DNA of 64,000 bases, taken from NCBI RefSeq assembly GCF_000011005.1, contig NC_013665.1:2457501-2521500 (forward strand), read 5' to 3'. Below the pieces are notes generated by a model. That model had not been told where the DNA came from. It searched no databases and saw only the letters and a list, made by a program, of their open reading frames with translations. This document shows positions 16,051 through 25,171 of the stretch, in pieces. Both the position numbers and the translations under genes were made by a program. This stretch comes from Methanocella paludicola SANAE. Its GTDB lineage: Archaea; Halobacteriota; Methanocellia; Methanocellales; Methanocellaceae. Every line of letters begins with the position of its first letter. The first letter of the stretch is position 1.

Positions 16051-17106
16051 TTGACTAAGCTATCAGAGGCCGCAATGGTGGCCATGAGGGACGTCGTCGG
16101 CCTGAGAGAGGGCGAAGAAGTTCTCATCGTTACGAACTTCGAGGGCGACGTGTTCCCGGTGGCCCGGGCCATCTTCGATGTCACAAAAGAGTTAAAAGGC
16201 AGGCCCACGATGGCCGTGCAGGAAATGAAGACGACCTACACGTACGCGGAGCGTCTCGTCCTGGAGACGATAAAGGCAGAGCCGGACGTCATCGTCTCGC
16301 TGTCGGCCAACAAGATGGGCAAGGACCCGCAGGGCCTGATGGTCGGCTACGTCGGCAAGGACGGCAGGAAGTACGACCACATCTTCGATAAGCTCATCGA
16401 CGGCGATAAGAGGATCCGGGGATTCTGGTCCCCCACGACGTCGGTGGAGATGTTCGAGCGCTGCGTGGCGCTGGACTACAAAGAGATGCAGGCCACGGCC
16501 CAGCGGCTCAAGAAGGCCTTCGAAGGGGCGAAGGAAGTCCACGTAAAGGCCCCCGGCGGCACGGATGCCTACATATCCATCAAAGGCCGCAGGCCTATGC
16601 TTGATGACGGCAACTTCAGGCTGCCCGGTATGGGCGGCAACCTCCCCGCGGGCGAGGTGTTCATATCCCCGGCCATCGCCGGCGTGAGCGGCACCATCGT
16701 GTTCGACGGCACCGTGGACCTGGTGCCTGACGCGGTCATCCCGAAGAAGCCGGTGAAGGTCGTCCTGAAGGACGGCTACGTTGACAAGGTGACCGGCGGC
16801 GTCGAGGCCAAAGGCCTCTTAAAGGTCATTGAGAAAGGCGAAGCGATGGCCCGCGAGAAGGGACTCAAGGACGAGGAGCGCAACGCCCGCCACATCGGCG
16901 AGCTGGGCATCGGCATAAACTACAAGGCGAAGATGACCGGTAACCTGCTCGAGGACGAGAAGGTCGGCCGGACGGTGCACTTCGCCATCGGCGCCAACTA
17001 CGATAACGACGCCAACGCCATGATCCACCAGGACTGCCTCGTCATGCGCCCTAACATGTGGGTCGATAATAAGCTCGTTATGAAGGATGGTAAGCTGCTA
17101 GTTTAA
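16051..17106 (+). CDS. aminopeptidase, M29-like (thermophilic metalloprotease family)
   Basis: A 351-residue protein resembling the archaeal leucyl aminopeptidase branch of family M29. The conserved catalytic core falls in the C-terminal half: RLPGMGGNLPAGEVFISPAIAGVSGTIVFDGTV (with the Glu of PAGE), ERNARHIGELGIGINYKAKMTGNLLEDEKVGRTVHFAIGANY, and a closing MIHQDCLVMRPNMWVDN (metal-binding His/Asp). The N-terminal half has a Rossmann-like strand EEVLIVTNFEGD. TTG at 16051 is chosen because AGGAGA lies 7 bases upstream; ATG at 16009 overlaps other signals. It is a single gene diverging from the roadblock gene. Confidence 0.85.
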   Translation: MTKLSEAAMVAMRDVVGLREGEEVLIVTNFEGDVFPVARAIFDVTKELKGRPTMAVQEMKTTYTYAERLVLETIKAEPDVIVSLSANKMGKDPQGLMVGYVGKDGRKYDHIFDKLIDGDKRIRGFWSPTTSVEMFERCVALDYKEMQATAQRLKKAFEGAKEVHVKAPGGTDAYISIKGRRPMLDDGNFRLPGMGGNLPAGEVFISPAIAGVSGTIVFDGTVDLVPDAVIPKKPVKVVLKDGYVDKVTGGVEAKGLLKVIEKGEAMAREKGLKDEERNARHIGELGIGINYKAKMTGNLLEDEKVGRTVHFAIGANYDNDANAMIHQDCLVMRPNMWVDNKLVMKDGKLLV

Positions 17107-17157
17107 GCGGCCATCCTCTTTTTTATTTTAAGTTACTGTCATCTTGTCCATGCTACA

Positions 17158-17785
17158 AAGCTCGCGAAGCTGTTTAAGTCCGCGAAGACGTTTCGAGCCC
17201 TAAGACCGCGAAGCTTACGCGAAGACCGCGAAGACTTCTTAAAGAATTAATAATGGATATTTTGCCTTGTTCAATTTGTACATTAAATTATCTTTGGTGT
17301 TTCTCCAATTTTTGGATGAGCATCCTTTTGCTTTTCCTTATGCCGTCGTGGAGTGTCCAATACACAGGGTCACGAAGTCACGGAGTACGCACAGAGCGAG
17401 AGACAGAGATCATTGAGATACGGTTGACGAATAAACAACTTTTAGGTGAATGATGGTTTATCGTCGCCCGAGCCGTTCTAAACTCTGTCTCTCAGTTAAG
17501 TATAAACCCGTCTCCGTCCACTCGGTGTCTCGCATATTAAAGAGTCTTCGTGCGTTCTCCGTGGCCCCGTGGCCCTGTGTATTGGACACTCCACGACTGC
17601 ACAGCGGGAAAAGGATAGAAAACATTTTAACCAAACCACGATAGAGGCACAAAAACCAACAAAACCTCATCCAACAATCGGAGAAGAACCTTATCTTTTA
17701 AAGTATCTTCGCGGTCTTCGCGTAAGCTTCGCGGTCTTTGGGCTCGAATCAGTCTTCGCGGACTTATCAAGCTTAGCGGGCTTAA
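17158..17785. repeat. palindromic repeat element C (GCGAAG / CTCTGTG family)
   Basis: A non-coding element of about 630 bases with nested inverted arms. Outer arms at 17158-17235 and 17706-17785 are made of GCGAAG units. Inner arms at 17344-17385 and 17557-17598 are inverted copies, the last 25 bases perfectly complementary. Further in, GACGAATAAAC (about 17426) faces GTTTATCGTC (about 17457). It lies between the convergent aminopeptidase and XRE-type regulator genes. No reading frame in it has a plausible protein. Confidence 0.9.
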
Positions 17786-17831
17786 ACCGGTGGTGTTACG
17801 ATAAATAAGGTTAATTTAGCTAGCGATTCTT

Positions 17832-18365
17832 TTAATGTCCGAAACTTCGCACCTTTTTAGAGGCGTTCTCTATGGCGGCGACCACGCTGTTGCCCGGCAT
17901 TATGGTGGCGACGGGGATACGCAGGACCTTCTCGAGAGTATAGCTCACGATGGGGGCGCACACTAAAGCCTGAGCGCCGTCACGTTCGGCCTTAATGGCC
18001 GCGACGATGGCGTCCTCCATGGTCATGGCCGAGTACTCGCGCACGACGATACGCTTACCGTCCACGAACATCTCGCGCTCGCTGATGCGGTCCAGCACCT
18101 GCCTCGCGGCGATCACGGCGATGAACTTCTCGCGGCTCAGGCCCTCGATGTTCCGGATGGCCTCAACGACCTCACGTAGCGTGCCCAGGTTCGGGTCACG
18201 GTCGCCGTTCAAGATCTTATAGAGCGTGCTCGGGGAGATGCCGGAGCGGTCGCCGAACTCCGTTATGCTCAGGCCCAGGTCCTTCTTTATTACCCTCTCA
18301 AGCGTTTTCCTGAACTCCTCGTCCGACTGGAACGCGGCCGCGATCACGTCATCCGCTATTGTCAT
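17832..18365 (-). CDS. XRE-family transcriptional regulator with C-terminal sensor-like domain
   Basis: A 177-residue DNA-binding protein. Residues about 20-75 form a Cro/CI-type helix-turn-helix (LGLSITEFGDRSGISPSTLYKILNGDRDPNLGTLREVVEAI). The rest (about 100-177, MEDAIVAAIKAERDGAQALVCAPIVSYTLEKVLRIPVATIMPG) looks like a small alpha/beta ligand-sensing domain, the layout of archaeal COG1709-type regulators. ATG at 18365 is preferred over 18374 because a TATA-like tract at about 18383-18395 fits a leaderless start there. It is divergent from the ABC importer operon and is its probable regulator. Confidence 0.85.
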   Translation of the reverse strand: MTIADDVIAAAFQSDEEFRKTLERVIKKDLGLSITEFGDRSGISPSTLYKILNGDRDPNLGTLREVVEAIRNIEGLSREKFIAVIAARQVLDRISEREMFVDGKRIVVREYSAMTMEDAIVAAIKAERDGAQALVCAPIVSYTLEKVLRIPVATIMPGNSVVAAIENASKKVRSFGH

Positions 18366-18486
18366 AAATGTCAATCCTTAGTGTATAATTAACCAGATAA
18401 TATTTGTACCTTTGTATTAATAAAAAGTTGTGTTGGGGAAAAGATATAAATCCAATTCGCCCAATAAAGCAAACGGAAGGTATGTT

Positions 18487-19551
18487 ATGTCTATTAATGA
18501 TCTCTTTGATAAGCTTAACGAAGAAAAGCTTTCTCGCAGGACGGTCCTTAAAGTCGGCGCAGCTGTCGGCGTCGGCATGGCCGGCCTGGGGGTAGCGGGG
18601 TGTACCAGCCCGTCTCCCACCGTGACGCCCACTTCCACGCCGCTCAAGGTTAAGGATACGGTTAACATAGGCTATCTCATCACGGACCACGACTCGCCGT
18701 TCTACATCGCCGCGACGAAGATCGACGGGGCCCAGAGCTACCTGGAGAAGTACGGCATGAACATCAACATCACCAACTTCAGCTCGGGCCCGGAGATACT
18801 GACCCAGATCGCGGGAGGCAAGATCGACATAGGCATCGCAGGCGTGCCGCCGGTCATACTCGCGTACGATAAGGACCCGACGGTCAGGATCGTGACCTCC
18901 GTCCACAAGAACGGCTCCGGGCTGTTCGTCAAGAAGGGCTCGGGCCTGGCGAAGTTCACCGACCTCAAGGGGAAGAAGGTCGGCACCCCTGGCCCCGGCT
19001 CCATACAGGACATCCTGGTCCGGGAGCTCTGCAAGTCCAATAATCTCGTTTACGGCACGGACGTCGACGCGGTGAAGCTGCCCCAGGGCCAGTGGATCGG
19101 CGCCGTCGACGCCGGAACGGTCGACGCGGTCATGGGCTGGGAGCCGTTCGTGACCATGGCGGAGATGCAGGGCATCGGCGAAACGATACTCAGGTCCGAG
19201 GACATCCTGCCCGGCCACCCGTGCGACTCGATCGTCACGACGAAGGGCATGATCGAGCAGTACCCGGATTCCATCAAGGCGTTCCTCAGGGCCCACCGCG
19301 ACGCGGTCGAGCTCATCAAGAACGACCCGCAGAAGGCCGCCCAGATCGTCTCCTCGAAGGAGTGGATGAACAACGAGCCGGCCGTCGAGCGCGCGTCCAT
19401 GGAGCACATCACGTTCCTGTACAAGCCGGACGAGGAGTACCTGGCCGGGTTCGACCGGTTCTCGAAGGTCCTGAAAGAGGAGCTGAGCCTGACCAAGAAA
19501 GTCTATACCAGGGACGAGATCTTCGACCTGTCCCTCGTGAACGGGATCTAA
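18487..19551 (+). CDS. ABC transporter substrate-binding lipoprotein (SsuA/NitT-type)
   Basis: A 354-residue periplasmic-type binding protein of the NMT1/SsuA family, anchored outside the membrane. It has a twin-arginine signal (KLSRRTVLKVGAA) ending in a lipobox-like GLGVAGC, then a Thr/Pro linker. The domain begins VNIGYLITDHDSPFYIAATKI and keeps the family features ILTQIAGGKIDIGIAGVPPVIL, DLKGKKVGTPGPGS and VDAVMGWEPFV. Likely ligands are sulfonates (taurine, alkanesulfonate, perhaps coenzyme M precursors), nitrate-like anions or pyrimidines; the sequence does not decide. ATG at 18487 has GGAAGG upstream. It is the first gene of an ABC operon. Confidence 0.9.
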   Translation: MSINDLFDKLNEEKLSRRTVLKVGAAVGVGMAGLGVAGCTSPSPTVTPTSTPLKVKDTVNIGYLITDHDSPFYIAATKIDGAQSYLEKYGMNINITNFSSGPEILTQIAGGKIDIGIAGVPPVILAYDKDPTVRIVTSVHKNGSGLFVKKGSGLAKFTDLKGKKVGTPGPGSIQDILVRELCKSNNLVYGTDVDAVKLPQGQWIGAVDAGTVDAVMGWEPFVTMAEMQGIGETILRSEDILPGHPCDSIVTTKGMIEQYPDSIKAFLRAHRDAVELIKNDPQKAAQIVSSKEWMNNEPAVERASMEHITFLYKPDEEYLAGFDRFSKVLKEELSLTKKVYTRDEIFDLSLVNGI

Positions 19552-19591
19552 TGTGGGCGGGCTCCGCCCAACAAATTTATTTTACATAAGA

Positions 19592-20383
19592 ATGGATTAT
19601 ATCTCCATGGCCCGTCTGAGTAGATATTTTCTTCAGGTCTCAGGCATCCTGCTTATCATACTATTGTGGGAGCTTTCCACCGGCGTGTTCCACCTGTTCA
19701 AGTGGATAGTCCTGCCGCCGCCGACGGACGTTTTCATGACCATGCTGTCCATGGCCCTGGACGGCAGCCTGTTCGTCAACGCGGGATGGAGCCTGCTCCG
19801 TGTGCTCCTGGGCTTCCTGGTGGCGGCCGTCGTCGCCATACCGATGGGAGTGGCCATGGGCTGGCTTCCGTCGATCTCGCTCGTCTTCGACCCGGTCATC
19901 GAGGTCATAAGGCCTATCCCCCCGATCGCGTGGATCGGGCTGGCGCTGCTCTGGTTCGGCATCGGCCTGAACTCGGCGATATTCCTGGTGTTCATCGGGG
20001 CATTCTTCCCCATCCTGCTCAATACCATTGACGGCGTGCGCAACGTGGACAAGAGGCTGATCGAGGTCGCCTACACCTTCGGGGCCGGCGACTGGAACGT
20101 GCTCCGGAAGGTCGTACTGCCCGCCGCTTCGCCGATCATATATACCGGCATGCGGGTGGGCATGGGCATCGGGTGGATGTGCGTCGTGGCCGCGGAGATG
20201 ATCGCCGTCAAGTTCGGGCTGGGCAACATGATCCTCGAGGGCTCGAACCTGCTCCAGACCGACGTGGTCATGGTGGGCATGCTCACCATCGGGCTGATGG
20301 GCCTGGCGATCAACTATATCTTCCAGATCGCCGGGAATTACATATTCAAGTGGCAGCAGGGCATCAGCAGGAAGGTGGCCTGA
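19592..20383 (+). CDS. ABC transporter permease (SsuC/NitT-type)
   Basis: A 263-residue inner subunit of the importer with about six transmembrane helices (first at LQVSGILLIILLWELS). The permease EAA loop is visible as EVAYTFGAGDWNVLRKVVLPAASPIIYTGMRVGMG, which docks to the ATPase. IEVIRPIPPIAWIGLALLWFGIG is typical for the sulfonate/nitrate/taurine branch. The start could be GTG 19553, ATG 19592 or ATG 19607; 19592 is chosen as the first ATG. It lies between the binding protein and the ATPase, whose ATG follows its stop directly. Confidence 0.92.
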   Translation: MDYISMARLSRYFLQVSGILLIILLWELSTGVFHLFKWIVLPPPTDVFMTMLSMALDGSLFVNAGWSLLRVLLGFLVAAVVAIPMGVAMGWLPSISLVFDPVIEVIRPIPPIAWIGLALLWFGIGLNSAIFLVFIGAFFPILLNTIDGVRNVDKRLIEVAYTFGAGDWNVLRKVVLPAASPIIYTGMRVGMGIGWMCVVAAEMIAVKFGLGNMILEGSNLLQTDVVMVGMLTIGLMGLAINYIFQIAGNYIFKWQQGISRKVA

Positions 20384-21154
20384 ATGTCGCACGACATACG
20401 GGTCGAGCACGTCAGCAAGGAATACGAGTCCAACGGTAAAAAGCTGAAGGCCGTGGACGACGTCTCGCTGGAGATCAAAGACGCCGAGTTCATCTGCATC
20501 GTCGGCCCGTCGGGATGCGGCAAGTCGACGCTGCTCCGCATGATCGCCGGCCTGGAGCCGGTCTCGGGCGGCAGCATCTGGATGGGCGATAAGAAGATCA
20601 CCTCCACGTCCCCCGAGATCGGGTTCGTGTTCCAGGAGTACACGCTGTTCCCCTGGAGGACCGTGGGTAAAAATGTGGAGTTCGGGCTTGAGTTGAAGAA
20701 GCTTCCCCCCGAGGAAAGAAATAAGATCGCTTCCAGGTATATCGACATGGTGGGGCTAGAGAAATTCAGGGATTCTTACCCGCACCAGCTATCCGGGGGC
20801 ATGAGGCAGAGAACGGCCATAGCCCGCACGCTCGCCGTCAACCCGGAGATATTGCTAATGGACGAGCCCTTCGGCGCCCTTGACGCCCAGACCCGCAACA
20901 TCCTCCAGGAACAGCTTCTGGATATCTGGCAGAAGGAAAGGAAAAAGGTCCTCTTCGTCACGCACAACGTGGACGAGGCCGTCTTCCTGGCGGACAGGGT
21001 CATCGTCATGACCGCCCGGCCGGGCCGTATCAAGGAGATCATCAGCATCGACATCCCCCGTCCCAGGGTGCGCACCGAGACCGAAGTGAACAAGGTCCGT
21101 AACGTCATTTTAAAATCCCTATTCGAAGAGGTCCAGAAGCTTTCGGACCACTGA
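20384..21154 (+). CDS. ABC transporter ATP-binding protein (SsuB/TauB-type)
   Basis: A 256-residue ATPase of the nitrate/sulfonate/taurine import family. Walker A is GPSGCGKST (about 43-51), the Q loop is in [14 protein letters not shown], the signature is [15 protein letters not shown], Walker B is [15 protein letters not shown], and the switch His is in [25 protein letters not shown], a stretch typical of SsuB/TauB. Its ATG touches the TGA of the permease gene, so the three proteins are translated as a set. Confidence 0.95.
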   Translation: MSHDIRVEHVSKEYESNGKKLKAVDDVSLEIKDAEFICIVGPSGCGKSTLLRMIAGLEPVSGGSIWMGDKKITSTSPEIGFVFQEYTLFPWRTVGKNVEFGLELKKLPPEERNKIASRYIDMVGLEKFRDSYPHQLSGGMRQRTAIARTLAVNPEILLMDEPFGALDAQTRNILQEQLLDIWQKERKKVLFVTHNVDEAVFLADRVIVMTARPGRIKEIISIDIPRPRVRTETEVNKVRNVILKSLFEEVQKLSDH

Positions 21155-21229
21155 CTTGTTTTGTTAAGAGGGACGAACGTTTATATCCCCATTATTATAT
21201 ATTCTAGATATAATTATAATGGGGCGGCC

Positions 21230-21994
21230 ATGACCACGACCAGGCTAAAGACGGGCATACCGGGCCTCGACAAGATGACCGGAGGCGGCTTTTTAAAAGG
21301 GGATACCACGCTCGTGACCGGGCCGCCGGGCACCGGCAAGACCACTTTCGGGCTGCAATTCCTCATGCATGGGGTATTAGAAAGCCAGAGCGGCGTGTTC
21401 GTGACCGTCGAGGAGACCCCGGAGAAGATCGCGAACGACGCCCTGAACTTCGGCTGGGACCTGCGGAAGCTCGAGGCCGAAGGCCGCTTGAGGCTCTACC
21501 AGCTTCGCTCCGAGATGCTTCAGTCGGGCGGCGCCCCCATCATGCAGTGCCTGGATGTCATTAATTCCGTAAAGGCCGAACGCGTCGTGATCGACCCCAT
21601 CTCCCTTTACTCCATGAACGTCCACGATCCCAACGATCTGCGGAGGGAGCTATATGCCTTCGTGAACTACATGAAGGAGAACGGGCTGACGCTTCTGCTT
21701 ACGCACGAGGTGCCCGACATCATGTCCCGGACGTCGAAAATATCCGATTACGGGCTGGAGTTCATCGTGGACAGCATCATCATGCTCCAGTACGTGGAGA
21801 TCGAGTCGGCCATATCCCGGTCCATCAACGTGCTCAAGATGCGGGGCTCGAGCCATGACATGGCCATACGGAGATACCGCATATCGGGGAAGGGCATCGA
21901 GATCGAGGCGCCATTCGAGGGCTATGAGGGGATCATGAGCGGTACCGCGCGTAAATCCGGCGCCGAGGCCTTCATGGAGGCCTTCAGGCGGTAG
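21230..21994 (+). CDS. KaiC-like RecA-superfamily ATPase
   Basis: A 254-residue single-domain KaiC-like ATPase. It starts LKTGIPGLDKMTGGGFLKGDTTLVTGPPGTGKTT, Walker A being GPPGTGKTT (about 30-38). The catalytic Glu pair is in VTVEETPEKI, Walker B in ERVVIDPISLYSM, and the conserved end region is in RSINVLKMRGSSHDMAIRRYRISGKGIEIEAPFEGYEG. The last 15 residues are unconserved. A TATA-rich tract lies at 21208-21220, so the message may have a short leader; the frame from 21161 is not needed. It is followed 10 bases later by two overlapping small membrane protein genes, which it probably controls or energises. Confidence 0.9.
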   Translation: MTTTRLKTGIPGLDKMTGGGFLKGDTTLVTGPPGTGKTTFGLQFLMHGVLESQSGVFVTVEETPEKIANDALNFGWDLRKLEAEGRLRLYQLRSEMLQSGGAPIMQCLDVINSVKAERVVIDPISLYSMNVHDPNDLRRELYAFVNYMKENGLTLLLTHEVPDIMSRTSKISDYGLEFIVDSIIMLQYVEIESAISRSINVLKMRGSSHDMAIRRYRISGKGIEIEAPFEGYEGIMSGTARKSGAEAFMEAFRR

Positions 21995-22004
21995 GTGCTG
22001 CCGT

Positions 22005-22289
22005 ATGGGCCCGTATCAGCTCGTCCTTGCCGCGACCGTATTATGCGAGATACTGCTGTTATTTTTTATATTTTGTATCGCCAGATTTTACGAGCTGAAG
22101 TTCAGGGAGCACACATATCACGTCTCGTTCCTGATACCGGCGTTCGTCCTGGCCGGCATGCTGCTCGTCAGCCTCTTCGGCGGCCTGGAGCTGGAGGCAG
22201 ATCTATTAATAACGAGCTTCAGCACGCTTTTGGTGCTGTTGACAACCGGCCTGTTCCTGTATAGAAAAATGATGGGGGTATCGGGGTGA
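22005..22289 (+). CDS. small membrane protein, three helices
   Basis: A 94-residue hydrophobic protein with three predicted transmembrane segments (about 6-25, 42-61, 66-86) joined by a charged loop ARFYELKFREHTYHVS. I do not recognise its family. Its end overlaps the next gene by 4 bases (GTGA), and it starts 10 bases after the KaiC-like gene, so all three are likely one unit. The three-helix layout with a short polar loop resembles small archaeal membrane partners of signalling ATPases only in a general way. Confidence 0.7.
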   Translation: MGPYQLVLAATVLCEILLLFFIFCIARFYELKFREHTYHVSFLIPAFVLAGMLLVSLFGGLELEADLLITSFSTLLVLLTTGLFLYRKMMGVSG

Positions 22290-22594
22290 ACGCTTTTTTA
22301 GACATGCTGAACTGGATCCTGCTATTCATCACGCTCTCTGGCATGGCGCTCATGCTGCGGGAACTCAGCCGGAGGCTGGGAGACGCCCTTCGCACAAAGA
22401 AGTTCTACTTCCTCTACGACGCCGGAGTGGCTGTTTTAGCCGTTGCGGTCGCCATAATGCTGCTATCGTACCCGGAAGGCTCATTGTCATTACTCGCTAG
22501 GCTGATCTTTTTTGGCGGGGCCGCCCTTATCGCGGGCACGACGGCACGATACTGGGGATGGATAATCCCGGAAATATTTATGAGAGGCAAATAA
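22286..22594 (+). CDS. small membrane protein
   Basis: A 102-residue protein starting at a GTG that overlaps the stop of the preceding gene. Three hydrophobic segments are visible (about 7-25, 45-62, 68-88), separated by a basic loop (RELSRRLGDALRTKKFYFLYDAG). No known family. It is the third member of the KaiC-like ATPase unit; the ATPase, this protein and the preceding one are spaced so tightly that joint expression is very likely. Confidence 0.68.
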   Translation: MNAFLDMLNWILLFITLSGMALMLRELSRRLGDALRTKKFYFLYDAGVAVLAVAVAIMLLSYPEGSLSLLARLIFFGGAALIAGTTARYWGWIIPEIFMRGK

Positions 22595-22663
22595 TTATTA
22601 TACAGGAGAGCAAAGCATTAATATCAGAGAATTTAAAAGGGGATTGGTAAGGGGATATAAAAA

Positions 22664-23512
22664 ATGGCACTTGGATCGAGGGATATCCTATATTTCTTCA
22701 TGGGGATCATCGCCGTCGGCATGGTCGTATTCTTCAGCGCCTACCAGCTGACGACCTACGAGTCGGTGAGGGATTCGCTGGGCAGCATCGCAGGGCAGCC
22801 TTCCCAGGTCGTCGACCTGCATTCGCAGTATAATAAGATGGTCGACCAGTTCCAGAATAATGGCTATGACGGCATTTTCACATATCATTATGGCATGCAG
22901 TCCATCGACATAACGGGCTCGCAGGCGAGAGGCAAGACGGAAAGCGAGGTCATGGGCCTGGTGTTCGATGAGTACGCCGCGAACTTTTACGACGGCAACG
23001 TGCCCGGCTCGCTGTCGATGGTCTCGGGCTTCGTCGGCGCCAGCGCCAACGGCTTCTACTTCCTGATGGCCGTGCTCATGCTGGCCGCTTTCGTCATCAT
23101 CCTCGCGCTCTCATACATCCAGCAGTGGTACGAGACCCCGAAGGACATGCTCAAGAGCGCGGGCAAGATCATCCTCGTCATGGGCGTCATCGCCTTTATC
23201 ATATTCTTATTCCTGCCGTCGGTCGTCAAGTCGGTCATGTGGGCGTCGATCAGCAGCGACCTGGGACGGGACGTCACCTACGTCATCGAGCCTCGCATCA
23301 CCGGCACGATACTGGTGAACACCCTGATCATCGTCCTGTTCGGCGCGCTTCTCTATGGCGCCGGCTTCCTCATCCACATCAACACGGGCGAGGGAGAGCC
23401 GGATGCGATGGGCTATATCCGTGAGGCCCCGAGAATGAAGGAATCGAAGGCCTTACCAAGGCTGAGCAGCCCGAAGGCTCCGCCCGAGAAGCCGAAGCGC
23501 CGGCAGCTCTGA
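22664..23512 (+). CDS. hypothetical membrane protein with extracellular domain
   Basis: A 282-residue protein with one N-terminal helix (about 8-27), a soluble region of about 95 residues rich in aromatic and polar residues (VVDLHSQYNKMVDQFQNNGYDGIFTYHYGMQ), and three more helices (about 126-148, 165-185, 215-240). The C-terminal 45 residues are Pro/Lys-rich and probably cytoplasmic. I cannot assign a family. The gap of 69 bases before it contains GGGGAT repeats and an AT-rich tract, so it may have its own promoter, yet it is co-directional with the KaiC-like unit. Confidence 0.65.
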   Translation: MALGSRDILYFFMGIIAVGMVVFFSAYQLTTYESVRDSLGSIAGQPSQVVDLHSQYNKMVDQFQNNGYDGIFTYHYGMQSIDITGSQARGKTESEVMGLVFDEYAANFYDGNVPGSLSMVSGFVGASANGFYFLMAVLMLAAFVIILALSYIQQWYETPKDMLKSAGKIILVMGVIAFIIFLFLPSVVKSVMWASISSDLGRDVTYVIEPRITGTILVNTLIIVLFGALLYGAGFLIHINTGEGEPDAMGYIREAPRMKESKALPRLSSPKAPPEKPKRRQL

Positions 23513-23514
23513 GC

Positions 23515-23871
23515 CTATTTATTCGCTTCCCCGATCCTCTCTCTTATTATTTTAGCGATCTGCTCTGACCGCCCCAGCGGCTCAAGTAAAAATATCTCTT
23601 TGCCGCGGGAGTGGCCATGTGTGGATTCGATGCCCAGGGCCCGCGGGATCGTCACCCTCGTGTGGTAGCCGTGCGCCATGAGCAGGGGCATGACGAAGAC
23701 CCGATGTGCTTTAATGAGACTCAGGGCGTCCTCGATATGGGGCTCCTGCTCCAGGTAGCAGGCCCGCACTTCCTCAAAATCAGCCTGAAAGAGCTCCACA
23801 TAATAGGGGAGCACGTCATCAGCAAGCTCACTCCTGCTCCCGTGCCCGACAATTAGCAAAGCGTCGCTCAT
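23515..23871 (-). CDS. cfbA: sirohydrochlorin chelatase, short CbiX/CfbA type
   Basis: A 118-residue small CbiX protein. It inserts a metal into sirohydrochlorin; in methanogens this family member (CfbA) inserts nickel for coenzyme F430, and can also serve cobalamin or siroheme. The two metal-binding His motifs are visible: [16 protein letters not shown] near the N terminus and [20 protein letters not shown] in the middle. CEQEP-type segment [14 protein letters not shown] is typical. Its ATG overlaps the stop of thiC (ATGA), so it is translationally coupled to a thiamine gene, an unusual pairing. Gene symbol is by family; specificity was not tested. Confidence 0.85.
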   Translation of the reverse strand: MSDALLIVGHGSRSELADDVLPYYVELFQADFEEVRACYLEQEPHIEDALSLIKAHRVFVMPLLMAHGYHTRVTIPRALGIESTHGHSRGKEIFLLEPLGRSEQIAKIIRERIGEANK

Positions 23872-25142
23872 ATCTTACCCGACTTCAGGGCATCCTTTAC
23901 CAGCTTGATGGCACACAGGTCGCTGCACATGGAGCACGTATCGCCCTCGGTCATGCGCGTGCCGCGGATGTGCTCCGCTCTCTCGGGGTCGACGGCCAGG
24001 CTCATCTGGGCTTTCCAGTCCAGGTCACATCGGGCCTGCGACATCCGCCGGTCCATCTCTCTCGACCGCTCCCGCTGGCCTTCCTTTACAGTATCGGCCA
24101 CATGGGCGGCGATCTTCCCGACCACGACTCCATCCCGGATATCGTCGGCCGTGGGCAGCGCCAGGTGCTCGGACGGGGTCACGATGCAGAGGAAGTCCGC
24201 GCCGGCCATGCCCGCGAGCGAGCCGCCGATGGCGCCTACGACATGGTCGTAGCCCGGGGCGATATCCGTCACAAGCGGCCCGAGCAAATACAGGGGAGCG
24301 TCACCGGTCAGCTTCTTCATCGCCTTCACGGTCATCTCCACCTCGTCTAAAGGCACGTGGCCGGGGCCCTCGACGATGGACTGGACGTCGGCCTCCCGGC
24401 AGCGCCGGACAAGCTCGCCCAGGGTGATGATCTCCATGAACTCCGGCCTGTCGGAGGCATCGGCCATGCACCCGGGCCTCATGCCGTCCCCCAGGCTCAG
24501 CGTCAGGTCGTACTCCCGGGCGATCTCCAGCAGATATTCGAACTCCTCGTAAAAGGGATTGTCTTTCTCGTTGTGGAGCATCCAGGCCATGGTGAGCGCT
24601 CCGCCCCGGCTCACGATGTTCAGGAGCCTGGGGTCGTTCTTGAGCCGCCCGAGGGCATTTCGGTTGACGCCGCAGTGCACCGTTACGAAATCTACTCCGT
24701 CTTTAGCGTGCTCCCGGACGGAGTTGAAGAGGTCGTCGGAGGTCATGTCCACGGCGTTCCGCCTCTTCCTGGCGGCGTGGTAGATGGGCACTGTGCCCAG
24801 CGGGACTTCGAGTTCCCTGGCAAGCCTCTTCCGGACGGTATCCCTGTCCTTGCCCGTCGAGAGGTCCATGACGGCGTCGGCGCCGTATTGCACGGCGATT
24901 TGAGCTTTCTTTACCTCGTCGTCGCAGTCGTCGTAATCCTTCGAGGTGCCCACGTTGGCGTTCACCTTCGTGGACACGAGCTTTCCGACCGCGCGGCCTT
25001 CGAAGCTCCGGCCTGAATTCCTGGGAGCGGCCACCAGTCCCTTCGCTATCAGCGCGCTGAGCGCGCCTGCGTCCGCGCCTTCCGCTTTTGCCAGCCGGCG
25101 GATCTCTTCGGTGGGGCCCTTTTTTGCGTCTTTCATCAACAT
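23868..25142 (-). CDS. thiC: phosphomethylpyrimidine synthase
   Basis: A 424-residue radical SAM enzyme that rearranges aminoimidazole ribotide to HMP-P for thiamine. The short form lacks the N-terminal extension of plant and bacterial enzymes. Diagnostic stretches are [12 protein letters not shown] near 58, [37 protein letters not shown] and the C-terminal cluster motif [11 protein letters not shown] (C-x2-C-x4-C) that binds the 4Fe-4S. No THI-box-like riboswitch is seen in the short leader. The start is ATG 25142 or ATG 25136. It overlaps the chelatase gene by 4 bases at its end. Confidence 0.97.
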   Translation of the reverse strand: MLMKDAKKGPTEEIRRLAKAEGADAGALSALIAKGLVAAPRNSGRSFEGRAVGKLVSTKVNANVGTSKDYDDCDDEVKKAQIAVQYGADAVMDLSTGKDRDTVRKRLARELEVPLGTVPIYHAARKRRNAVDMTSDDLFNSVREHAKDGVDFVTVHCGVNRNALGRLKNDPRLLNIVSRGGALTMAWMLHNEKDNPFYEEFEYLLEIAREYDLTLSLGDGMRPGCMADASDRPEFMEIITLGELVRRCREADVQSIVEGPGHVPLDEVEMTVKAMKKLTGDAPLYLLGPLVTDIAPGYDHVVGAIGGSLAGMAGADFLCIVTPSEHLALPTADDIRDGVVVGKIAAHVADTVKEGQRERSREMDRRMSQARCDLDWKAQMSLAVDPERAEHIRGTRMTEGDTCSMCSDLCAIKLVKDALKSGKI

Positions 25143-25171
25143 GGATGTCGCCCTTGGTTTTCGAACATAGC

